A program made the translations under genes and the position numbers. Below the pieces are notes generated by a model. The model did not search any database and was not told where the DNA came from. It was given only the letters and a program-made list of their open reading frames with translations. Positions 17,266 through 22,060 of a stretch of DNA of 64,000 nt are shown in pieces. This DNA comes from a virus. The stretch is taken from positions 1-64,000 of IMG/VR virus record IMGVR_UViG_3300044981_000078; one strand, given 5' to 3'. Each line of letters begins with the position of its first letter. The stretch's first letter is position 1.

Positions 17266-17339
17266 TGGTCGGGGATGGAAGAATCGGACTTCCGTCTCAC
17301 CCATCCGAAGGGCGTAGATTGCCATTATCAGAATCCCCG
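17266..17339 (-). tRNA. tRNA-Pro(CGG)
   Basis: Acceptor CGGGGAT/ATCCCCG, T-loop TCCGATT, anticodon loop TTCGGAT, encoded CCA. The C1 with GGGG start is typical of proline tRNAs. Reads CCG. Confidence 0.85.
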
Positions 17340-17442
17340 TGACACCGCCACTTTCCGCTCGCTAATGACCCCTTGAGCCTTCGGACGATGGGGGACCGTT
17401 GTTCTCGGGAACGATTGCCGCCAATTATTAAAATTGGTAAAC
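17340..17442 (-). other. Unassigned spacer with hairpins between tRNA-Pro genes
   Basis: 103 bases without a cloverleaf. Possible stems GGTCCCC/GGGGTC and CGTT/AACG. No ORF of note. Could be an unrecognised small RNA. Confidence 0.25.
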
Positions 17443-17530
17443 TGGTCGGGGTACGGTGACTCGAACACCGAAGGTCTCTCGACACCGGTTTCCAAAACCG
17501 GACTGCTTCCATTTACAGAGCTATACCCCG
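17443..17530 (-). tRNA. tRNA-Pro(TGG) with long variable region
   Basis: Acceptor CGGGGTA/TACCCCG, D-arm GCT/AGC, anticodon loop TTTGGAA, T-arm CGGTG-TTCGAGT-CACCG, encoded CCA. The 14-base variable region is longer than normal for proline. Confidence 0.8.
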
Positions 17531-17536
17531 TTAAAC

Positions 17537-17908
17537 TTATTGTCGTGCTGACAAAAGAGTTGTATGATCCATACGCTCACCACCAGACTTTTGTTGCTGC
17601 GGCTTCGTTGGCTCATGCGATTGATCTCCGCCATATTCGTCCAATAGACTCGGCGGAAGAATCAAAATTTTTTTACCGTCTGTGCTGTGTCCTGCGTAAA
17701 CCCCGGGCTCTACTCCGGCTGGTGCGGCCACAAAAATCTGTGTGCCATCGGGAACGACTAGTGGTACTAACGCTCCGGTCGCCGGGTCTGCTACCATAAC
17801 ATGCGGTATTACTACAGATCGTACTCCGACTTTCTTTCCGACAAAGAAACAACTGACAGCGACAGTCAATCCGAGAACAAAAGCCAACGTTGAAGTAATT
17901 ACGCTCAT
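17537..17908 (-). CDS. Small membrane-anchored protein
   Basis: About 123 residues from ATG 17908 (MSVITSTLAFVLGLTVAVSC). One N-terminal membrane span (about 5-24) is followed by a Val/Pro-rich extracytoplasmic part (VADPATGALVPLVVPDGTQI). Embedded in the tRNA array transcript. An envelope or lysis-accessory role is possible; family not recognised. Confidence 0.55.
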   Translation of the reverse strand: MSVITSTLAFVLGLTVAVSCFFVGKKVGVRSVVIPHVMVADPATGALVPLVVPDGTQIFVAAPAGVEPGVYAGHSTDGKKILILPPSLLDEYGGDQSHEPTKPQQQKSGGERMDHTTLLSARQ

Positions 17909-17988
17909 AAATCTCCCGGGACAGAGCACAATTATCGTCGCTCAAGTTCGCTGCGGTGAACTTAATCCTCTGCTCGACGTTACAAACT

Positions 17989-18063
17989 TGGATGCGCGAA
18001 CTGGATTCGAACCAGTATAAACAGGGTCAGGGCCTGTTGGACTGCCAATTGTCCGATCACGCA
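17989..18063 (-). tRNA. tRNA-Gln(CTG)
   Basis: Acceptor TGCGTGA/TCGCGCA, D-arm GGAC/GTCC, anticodon loop CCCTGAC, T-loop TTCGAAT, CCA encoded. Position 33 is C instead of the near-universal T. Confidence 0.8.
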
Positions 18064-18071
18064 ATTGAAAC

Positions 18072-18149
18072 TGGTTGGCCTCGAAGGATTCAAACCTTCA
18101 GTCGCATCGGTTCAAAGCCGAGCATGTTATCAATTACACCAGAGGCCAA
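18072..18149 (-). tRNA. tRNA-Gln(TTG)
   Basis: Acceptor TTGGCCT/AGGCCAA, anticodon loop CTTTGAA, T-arm TGAAGG-TTTGAAT-CCTTCG, CCA encoded. Reads CAA. Confidence 0.85.
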
Positions 18150-18154
18150 TAAAT

Positions 18155-18228
18155 TGGAGAGCCGGGTGAGAGTCTAACTCACCAAAGCGGGTTTGCAATC
18201 CGCCGCCTAGACGATTGGCTTCCGACTC
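18155..18228 (-). tRNA. tRNA-Cys(GCA)
   Basis: Acceptor GAGTCGG/CCGGCTC, anticodon loop TTGCAAA, T-stem GTGAG/CTCAC region with loop TTAGACT, CCA encoded. The last pair of the anticodon stem is an A-C mismatch. Confidence 0.8.
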
Positions 18229-18239
18229 AATAAATTGAC

Positions 18240-18272
18240 GCAGGGACCAAGAGTTAACATTGAAATCCCTGC
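18240..18272 (-). other. Isolated 7-bp hairpin between tRNAs
   Basis: GCAGGGA/TCCCTGC stem with a 19-base loop, no cloverleaf and no U-tract. Its 3' side (CTTGGTCCCTGC) faintly resembles the Y RNA 3' end, but not enough to call. Confidence 0.3.
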
Positions 18273-18280
18273 ATAGAAAA

Positions 18281-18365
18281 TGGAGGAAGATAACGTATCG
18301 AAACGTAAGCCTCTCGGCTTGGCTGGTGTTCAAGGCCAGTTGAGCGCCCTTGCTCCCTATCTTCC
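18281..18365 (-). tRNA. tRNA-Ser(TGA)
   Basis: Type II tRNA: acceptor GGAAGAT/ATCTTCC, anticodon loop CTTGAAC, variable hairpin AAGCC-GAGA-GGCTT, T-loop TTCGATA in a short stem, CCA encoded. The T-stem is irregular. Confidence 0.75.
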
Positions 18366-18369
18366 ATAA

Positions 18370-18459
18370 TGGCGGAGGATACAGGATTTGAACCTGTACA
18401 AGCTTACGCTTGGCTTCCGCTTAGCAAGCGGACACAATACCGGGTTCTGTCAACCCTCC
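18370..18459 (-). tRNA. tRNA-Ser(GCT)
   Basis: Type II: acceptor GGAGGGT/ATCCTCC, anticodon loop TTGCTAA, long variable arm, CCA encoded. Its first 10 bases overlap the stop end of the endonuclease ORF upstream. Confidence 0.85.
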
Positions 18460-18860
18460 AAATACTTTATAGCACTTTGCATGAATGCTAGATTATCTTC
18501 AAACGATCCTATCCCTCGGTTACAAGAACTACAAAGCAAGCCACGCACTTTTTTAGTTGAGTGACAATGATCTATAACCAGCTTTTTATCTCGTTGGCAA
18601 ATTGCACATAAGCCGTGCTGCCGTTCCTGCATCTGTTTATATTGTTCTTCCGTTATCTTATATTTTCGAGTGTAGTCTTTTACGTAATTATAAGGGCCTT
18701 GCCGTGCTTTAATGGCCTCTTTATTATTCTGGTATCTTACAGCTTCGTATTTTGACCTACAATCCTTACACTGCGGGTGTCTTCTATCTCTTCCCTTCGT
18801 GTGATAATCAAAACGCTCAATGTCTTTCTCAATGCCGCACTTAGAACACAATTTCATCAT
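18450..18860 (-). CDS. Endonuclease VII-like HNH endonuclease, cassette E
   Basis: 136 residues. N-terminal zinc ribbon CSKCGIEKDIERF...CKDCRSKYE (about 5-40), basic middle, then CAICQRDKKLVIDHCHSTKKVRGLLCSSCNRGIG (about 85-118), a complete endonuclease VII-type core. The stop codon lies inside the 5' acceptor of tRNA-Ser(GCT). GGGAGAG ribosome site. Confidence 0.85.
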   Translation of the reverse strand: MMKLCSKCGIEKDIERFDYHTKGRDRRHPQCKDCRSKYEAVRYQNNKEAIKARQGPYNYVKDYTRKYKITEEQYKQMQERQHGLCAICQRDKKLVIDHCHSTKKVRGLLCSSCNRGIGSFEDNLAFMQSAIKYLEG

Positions 18861-18882
18861 AACACTCTCCCTTAAAGAGTGC

Positions 18883-18924
18883 CGGGAGGTGTTAAGGGCA
18901 CCTCCCGACTAATTGTACGTACAA
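18883..18924 (-). promoter_or_regulatory. Leader of cassette E: palindrome plus CC-loop hairpin
   Basis: Minus strand: palindrome TTGTACGTACAA (18913-18924), then a 9-bp stem CGGGAGGTG/CACCTCCCG with loop CCCTTAA (18883-18907). The same palindrome occurs at the matching place in two other cassettes. Confidence 0.6.
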
Positions 18925-18927
18925 ACC

Positions 18928-19134
18928 TTATTGGTTCAATGCCTGTTTAGCTTTTTGAACCATATCTCCCTTGGCCTTCAGTTCATCACCAAGCGAAGGG
19001 GCCTTGCGTGCTTCTCGCGCCGCGCTATATGTCGGTTTCTGTGGCTGCGGCATACTCGGACTAGGAAACTTCTGTTCTGCCTCTCCGAGTACCTTCTTAG
19101 CGTTTGCTAAGGTTGTTTCAATATCTTGCGGCAT
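18928..19134 (-). CDS. Small hypothetical protein
   Basis: 68 residues (MPQDIETTLANAKKVLGEAE...), helical ends with a Pro/Ser linker. Lies right after the RNase P RNA (10 bases from its 3' end). Weak ribosome site. Function unknown. Confidence 0.5.
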   Translation of the reverse strand: MPQDIETTLANAKKVLGEAEQKFPSPSMPQPQKPTYSAAREARKAPSLGDELKAKGDMVQKAKQALNQ

Positions 19135-19144
19135 AATTTTCGAT

Positions 19145-19444
19145 GGTGAACTTGTAAGCAGGATTCTGTTCCGTGCGTTCTTATAGAAGCACGGTGACTG
19201 CCATTCGTCTTTGCTGCCTACCCGACCTTCATCACGCTAAACAAACGTTCCGGTCCTATTTGGCATTGCTCTGGTGTGGATTATCTTCGCTCCAATGATG
19301 TAAGCGTTCGATGACTTTCTAGAATGTCACCGTTCAATTACATACGAAGGCTTACCCGTACGCTTTCGCGCCCCGCAACTTCCACGGCACCATGTTTAGA
19401 TGAGTCCTGACTTTCCTCTGTTTCCAGCGGCAGTCTAGTTCACC
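19145..19444 (-). ncRNA. rnpB: RNase P RNA (bacterial type A-like)
   Basis: 300 nt. The 5' conserved region reads GAGGAAAGTCAGGACTC and the 3' one ACAGAATCCTGCTTA. Together they form P4 with the bulged U kept and the pairing changed from the common CCGGG/CCCGG to CAGGA/TCCTG, a compensatory change. AGCAATGCCAAATAGGACCG and GGTCGGGTAGGCAGC match other conserved core blocks. Ends pair perfectly as P1 (GGTGAACT/AGTTCACC). It is the catalytic RNA for tRNA 5' maturation. It starts 4 nt after the CCA of tRNA-Arg(CCT), so it is probably released from the array transcript by tRNA processing. No RNase P protein gene is visible in the window. Confidence 0.92.
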
Positions 19445-19448
19445 AATA

Positions 19449-19525
19449 TGGACTCGCTGGCGGGACTCGAACCCGCATACATCAGTTTAGGAAACTAAGC
19501 CCCGATCCTTTCGAGGAACAGCGAG
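19449..19525 (-). tRNA. tRNA-Arg(CCT)
   Basis: Acceptor CTCGCTG/CAGCGAG, anticodon loop TTCCTAA, T-arm GCGGG-TTCGAGT-CCCGC, CCA encoded. Reads AGG. Immediately upstream of the RNase P RNA. Confidence 0.85.
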
Positions 19526-19532
19526 AAAATTT

Positions 19533-19606
19533 TTATCCCTTCAGGTGCGCGACCGGAGTCCGGTGCGTTTTAGTTTCGAGAGTTTCACTCTACCCCTTCG
19601 GGATAA
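19533..19606 (-). other. tRNA-like element, degenerate
   Basis: 74 nt, right size and position for a tRNA, with acceptor-like ends TTATCCC/GGGATAA and a GGTCGCGCACC T-arm-like hairpin. No balanced anticodon arm and no encoded CCA. Either a decayed tRNA or another tRNA-like RNA. Confidence 0.35.
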
Positions 19607-19609
19607 AAC

Positions 19610-19684
19610 TGGGGGGCCGTAACGGAGTCCAACCGTTCTCTTGGAGTTAGAAGCTCCAGGTCCTATGCGATGAACGAACAGCCC
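19610..19684 (-). tRNA. tRNA-Arg(TCT)
   Basis: Acceptor GGGCTGT/ACGGCCC, anticodon stem TGGAG/CTCCA with loop CTTCTAA, T-arm AACGG-TTGGACT-CCGTT, CCA encoded. Reads AGA. Confidence 0.85.
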
Positions 19685-19690
19685 AAAACT

Positions 19691-19765
19691 TGGCGAGAGA
19701 TGATGGATTCGAACCACCAAAAGCGCGTTTGGAGTGCGCCGGTTTGCCGTTAAGCCTAATCTCTC
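19691..19765 (-). tRNA. tRNA-Trp(CCA)
   Basis: Acceptor GAGAGAT/ATCTCTC, anticodon loop CTCCAAA, T-loop TTCGAAT, CCA encoded. The anticodon stem ends in an A-C mismatch, as in the Cys gene. Confidence 0.8.
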
Positions 19766-19772
19766 ATAAAAC

Positions 19773-19848
19773 TGGAGCGGAACATGGGATTCGAACCCAC
19801 TCGTTCAGTTTGGAAAACTGACATGCTAGCCGTTAACATCAGTCCCGC
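19773..19848 (-). tRNA. tRNA-Gly(TCC)
   Basis: Acceptor GCGGGAC/GTTCCGC, anticodon stem TCAGT/ACTGA with loop TTTCCAA, T-arm GTGGG-TTCGAAT-CCCAT, CCA encoded. GCGGG start is typical for glycine. Confidence 0.85.
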
Positions 19849-19977
19849 TTAAAATCCATAAATCCACAACTCATGATCCAGAATCGGACGAAACACATGC
19901 TTATCGCCAGGTGTCCACAGATACAATCCTAACTCAGTGGACATGATAATAAAAGCAGATTCTGAATGCACGTACAT
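19849..19977 (-). CDS. Possible 42-residue protein
   Basis: ATG 19977 to TAA 19849, in a gap between two tRNA genes. Sequence MYVHSESAFIIMSTELGLYL... is aromatic-rich with no low-complexity bias. An internal ATG at 19944 would give 31 residues. No clear ribosome site. The stop touches the 5' end of tRNA-Gly(TCC). Confidence 0.35.
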   Translation of the reverse strand: MYVHSESAFIIMSTELGLYLWTPGDKHVFRPILDHELWIYGF

Positions 19978-19984
19978 ATAAATT

Positions 19985-20055
19985 TGTGGCACCCACCTCA
20001 CGGTCCCGGTGCCCCGGACTAGGTATTGAGGGCAACCCTCGTGCGCCTAGACGCT
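19985..20055 (-). other. Unassigned structured RNA candidate
   Basis: Minus strand: a long hairpin CTAGG/CCTAG enclosing GAGGG-TTG-CCCTC, then a second GGCACC/GGTGCC hairpin, with no cloverleaf and no CCA. Between tRNA-Gly(GCC) and the small ORF. Confidence 0.35.
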
Positions 20056-20060
20056 GTGAT

Positions 20061-20135
20061 TGGAGCGATGTGCGGGAAATCGAACCCGCGCCTATGACTT
20101 GGCAAGCCATCGGACTTCCATTATCCGAACATCGC
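20061..20135 (-). tRNA. tRNA-Gly(GCC)
   Basis: Acceptor GCGATGT/ACATCGC, anticodon loop TTGCCAA, T-arm GCGGG-TTCGATT-CCCGC, CCA encoded. Its 5' end abuts the stop codon of the nuclease gene upstream. Confidence 0.85.
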
Positions 20136-20540
20136 CTAAAATTCAAAGTCTTTAGCAAAACGTAATCCGGTTTTTATGCTCTTAGAAGGCTCTATACGTA
20201 ATGACATTGTGCCTTTAACACACTTCTCTATAGGAACAAAATATGTCTTTCCATTGTCGGGGCAATAAACTCCGAAAGCGTCTATATCGTCTTTCGAATA
20301 ATAATTCATACCTGCTGCTGTCACACTATAAGTTCTAAATTTTACCACACCTTTTCTAATTCGTGCAGTCTTACATTGAACACGTATGAATTTTCCCTTC
20401 TCATCATCTAATAAAAGGTCATATCGAGAAGCACCGTTAAAAGGTATAAAAATTTTCTTACCCCTCAGCAGTAGCGCCGCTAAAATCATTCCTTCTGTAA
20501 CAGAACCTACTCCACTCGTATCTTTCATTTGTCTCTCCAC
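20136..20540 (-). CDS. PD-(D/E)XK homing-type endonuclease, cassette F
   Basis: 134 residues. GSVTEGMILAALLLRGKKIFIPFN (helix plus strand) is followed by RYDLLLDDEKGKFIRVQCKTAR, giving a D-x(n)-Q-x-K active site (about 53-70) of the I-Ssp6803I-like or group-I-intron-associated PD-(D/E)XK family. This fold is unrelated to HNH. It nevertheless has the same leader hairpin as the HNH cassettes. Stop is directly next to the 5' end of tRNA-Gly(GCC). Strong TGGAGAG ribosome site. Confidence 0.7.
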   Translation of the reverse strand: MERQMKDTSGVGSVTEGMILAALLLRGKKIFIPFNGASRYDLLLDDEKGKFIRVQCKTARIRKGVVKFRTYSVTAAGMNYYSKDDIDAFGVYCPDNGKTYFVPIEKCVKGTMSLRIEPSKSIKTGLRFAKDFEF

Positions 20541-20549
20541 TATAGAGTC

Positions 20550-20589
20550 GGAGGGGTGATAGTGGCACCCCTCCCAGTTGTACGTACAA
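20550..20589 (-). promoter_or_regulatory. Leader of cassette F: palindrome plus CC-loop hairpin
   Basis: Minus strand: palindrome TTGTACGTACAA (20578-20589), then a 9-bp stem GGAGGGGTG/CACCCCTCC with loop CCACTAT (20550-20574), then the ribosome site. Confidence 0.6.
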
Positions 20590-20595
20590 AATCAA

Positions 20596-21072
20596 TTAGG
20601 CGTGATCGCCTTTGTCACCCTTGTCGCCTTTAGGTCCGGGGTCTCCACGGTCGCCTTTGTCGCCCTTTATAGAGTCACCTTTATCGCCCTTATCACCTTT
20701 GTCACCTTTTACAGAATCACCTTTATCGCCTTTAGGTCCTATTACGGTATCACCTTTATCGCCCTTAATAGAATCGCCTTTATCACCCTTTAGGCCGTGC
20801 TCTCCGTTAGTTCCTGGATCGCCCTTATCACCCTTCACAGAGTCGCCTTTGTCACCCTTAATTCCTGGAATTCCAATATCGCCGCGATCCCCCTTCGGGC
20901 CTGCGGGTCCTGTTATAGATTTACCGTCGGCTCCGTTTTTTCCAGGGGCTCCTTGAGGTCCTACCGGTCCCGCCGGACCTGCTACCGGCGCTGTCTTAAA
21001 CAGACTGTGAACTAACGCAATAACTCCGGATGCCAACCCTGCTACAGCAATATAATCCGCGTATGGAATCAT
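20596..21072 (-). CDS. Collagen-like membrane-anchored protein
   Basis: 158 residues. N-terminal hydrophobic segment (about 5-25) then about 40 Gly-X-Y triplets ([20 protein letters not shown], then many GDKGD units) to the end. Collagen-like repeats in phages form trimeric stalks in fibres or surface proteins (family knowledge). The repeat length may vary between isolates. No globular cap is visible. Confidence 0.8.
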   Translation of the reverse strand: MIPYADYIAVAGLASGVIALVHSLFKTAPVAGPAGPVGPQGAPGKNGADGKSITGPAGPKGDRGDIGIPGIKGDKGDSVKGDKGDPGTNGEHGLKGDKGDSIKGDKGDTVIGPKGDKGDSVKGDKGDKGDKGDSIKGDKGDRGDPGPKGDKGDKGDHA

Positions 21073-21124
21073 CTTAGTCCCCTCAGAACTAAAACTAACA
21101 TGTGGTACAGTACTACCTCAAATG

Positions 21125-21201
21125 TGGTCGCTGTGAGTGGAATCAAACCACTTATGATGACGCTTTATGAGAGCGTTGTTCACTCGGAGAACATCACAGC
21201 G
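21125..21201 (-). tRNA. tRNA-Met or Ile2 (CAT), first copy
   Basis: Acceptor CGCTGTG/CACAGCG, anticodon stem ACGCT/AGCGT with loop CTCATAA, T-arm AGTGG-TTTGATT-CCACT, CCA encoded. It could read AUG or, if lysidine-modified, AUA. Confidence 0.8.
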
Positions 21202-21208
21202 TTAAAAT

Positions 21209-21284
21209 TGGTTGCGGGTCTAAGAGTCGCACTTAGCTGAAATCAGTTTATGAGGCTGATGACTTCCTCGAAGTCTAACCCGCG
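21209..21284 (-). tRNA. tRNA-Met (CAT), second copy, with C1-A72 mismatch
   Basis: Acceptor CGCGGGT/ACCCGCA leaves C1 opposite A72, a feature of initiator tRNAs. Anticodon loop CTCATAA. The stem lacks the initiator GGG/CCC pairs and the T-loop (TGCGACT) is unusual. Its 5' end overlaps the stop of an endonuclease remnant. Confidence 0.7.
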
Positions 21285-21401
21285 ATAGAAATTTTATATT
21301 CTACGTTTCTTATTCCGAACGTAGGTAACTGAGAATGACAATTAGGACATGTAATTGCTAAATTCTCTTCTCGATTATCCCAAAACTTGCCATTCTTATG
21401 A
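21275..21401 (-). pseudogene. Truncated HNH endonuclease remnant, cassette G
   Basis: About 42 codons that encode the tail of an HNH protein: NHKNGKFWDNREENLAITCP then NCHSQLPTFGIRN. Everything 5' of this is missing. The palindrome TTGTACGTACAA lies directly upstream (21402-21413), where complete cassettes E and F have it. The stop TAG is inside the 5' acceptor of tRNA-Met. Confidence 0.7.
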
Positions 21402-21413
21402 TTGTACGTACAA
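21402..21413. repeat. Palindrome TTGTACGTACAA, third copy
   Basis: A perfect 12-bp palindrome, identical to 18913-18924 and 20578-20589. All three copies mark the upstream boundary of endonuclease cassettes in the tRNA array. Confidence 0.7.
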
Positions 21414-21416
21414 AAA

Positions 21417-21494
21417 TGGTGGGTCTGGTGAGAGTCGAACTCACAAATTCTCCGGTCTAAACGGAGCACATATGCCATATTCTGTTACAGACCC
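21417..21494 (-). tRNA. tRNA-Leu(TAG), type I-like
   Basis: Acceptor GGGTCTG/CAGACCC, anticodon stem CTCCG/CGGAG with loop TTTAGAC, T-arm GTGAG-TTCGACT-CTCAC, CCA encoded. The variable region is only about 5 nt, while leucine tRNAs normally have a long arm. Confidence 0.7.
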
Positions 21495-21499
21495 AAACT

Positions 21500-21575
21500 T
21501 GGCGGGGTTACCGGGAATCGAACCCGGATAGTGAGATTGAAAGTCTCACGAATTGACCGCTTATTCGATAACCCC
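21500..21575 (-). tRNA. tRNA-Glu(TTC)
   Basis: Acceptor GGGGTTA/TAACCCC, anticodon stem TGAGA/TCTCA with loop CTTTCAA, T-arm CCGGG-TTCGATT-CCCGG, CCA encoded. Confidence 0.85.
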
Positions 21576-21584
21576 AAAATTGAA

Positions 21585-21679
21585 TTCGGCCTTAGCAAAA
21601 TTTCTCAGTTACTTTTGCTTTTTCGCAACCCTCGGAGACTAGGAACTGAGATGGTCTCGACAAGGTGAAGCCGACCGAA
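21585..21679 (-). other. Unassigned structured RNA in tRNA array
   Basis: 95 nt with closing TTCGG/CCGAA, an internal perfect 8-bp stem TCTCAGTT/AACTGAGA, and hairpins CCT/AGG and TTGC-GAAAAA-GCAA. Flanked by tRNAs 9 and 3 nt away. Not a cloverleaf and not clearly Y-like. Confidence 0.4.
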
Positions 21680-21682
21680 ACT

Positions 21683-21756
21683 TGGTAGCCCTGAACGGAA
21701 TCTAACCGTTGCTTTTCCCGTGAGAGGGGAATGACCTGACACTAATCGACAGGGCC
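21683..21756 (-). tRNA. tRNA-Glu(CTC)
   Basis: Acceptor GGCCCTG/CAGGGCT, anticodon stem TTCCC/GGGAA with loop CTCTCAC, T-arm AACGG-TTAGATT-CCGTT, CCA encoded. G1-U72 wobble. Confidence 0.8.
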
Positions 21757-21763
21757 ATTAAAC

Positions 21764-21839
21764 TGGCGGCGTTGACGAGAATCGAACTCGCACCTTCGTT
21801 CGTGACAGGAACGCGCACTCACCGTTATGCTACAACGCC
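21764..21839 (-). tRNA. tRNA-Asp(GTC)
   Basis: Acceptor GGCGTTG/CAACGCC, anticodon stem CGTTC/GAACG with loop CTGTCAC, T-loop TTCGATT, CCA encoded. Confidence 0.85.
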
Positions 21840-21901
21840 ATAAATTTTTGCCCTGACTAGTGGTAGCTAGCCGCCGATGTGGGACCACATCGTTATAACA
21901 C
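21840..21901 (-). other. Spacer with hairpins
   Basis: Minus strand: CGATGTGG/CCACATCG hairpin with a 2-nt loop and a CTAGC/ACTAG stem. No U-tract directly after. Possibly a processing or attenuation site. Confidence 0.25.
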
Positions 21902-21976
21902 TGGAGCCGAAACCAGGAATCCAACCTGGGATTACTCATTACCAATGAGTCGTCTTAAGCACTAGACTATATCGGC
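21902..21976 (-). tRNA. tRNA-Thr(GGT)
   Basis: Acceptor GCCGATA/TTTCGGC with one T-T mismatch, anticodon stem ACTCA/TGAGT with loop TTGGTAA, T-arm CCAGG-TTGGATT-CCTGG, CCA encoded. Confidence 0.85.
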
Positions 21977-21982
21977 AAAACT

Positions 21983-22056
21983 TGGAGCAGCGTCTGAGAA
22001 TCTAACTCAGGTCAACGCATTACGAGTGCGTGATAATCACACTATACCAACGCTGC
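21983..22056 (-). tRNA. tRNA-Thr(CGT)
   Basis: Acceptor GCAGCGT/ACGCTGC, anticodon stem ACGCA/TGCGT with loop CTCGTAA, T-arm CTGAG-TTAGATT-CTCAG, CCA encoded. Confidence 0.85.
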
Positions 22057-22060
22057 AAAC

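Noticed and set aside
17434-17799. 121-residue plus-strand ORF over tRNA-Pro
   Set aside because: It reads antisense through a tRNA and the membrane-protein gene; a typical artefact of tRNA antisense translation.
20612-20956. Plus-strand ORF of Ser-Pro-Leu repeats
   Set aside because: It is the antisense shadow of the collagen-like gene; the Gly-X-Y frame on the minus strand explains it fully.
18913-21413. CRISPR array suggested by repeated TTGTACGTACAA
   Set aside because: Only three copies with irregular spacing of about 1.7 and 0.8 kb, each tied to a nuclease cassette; no spacers.
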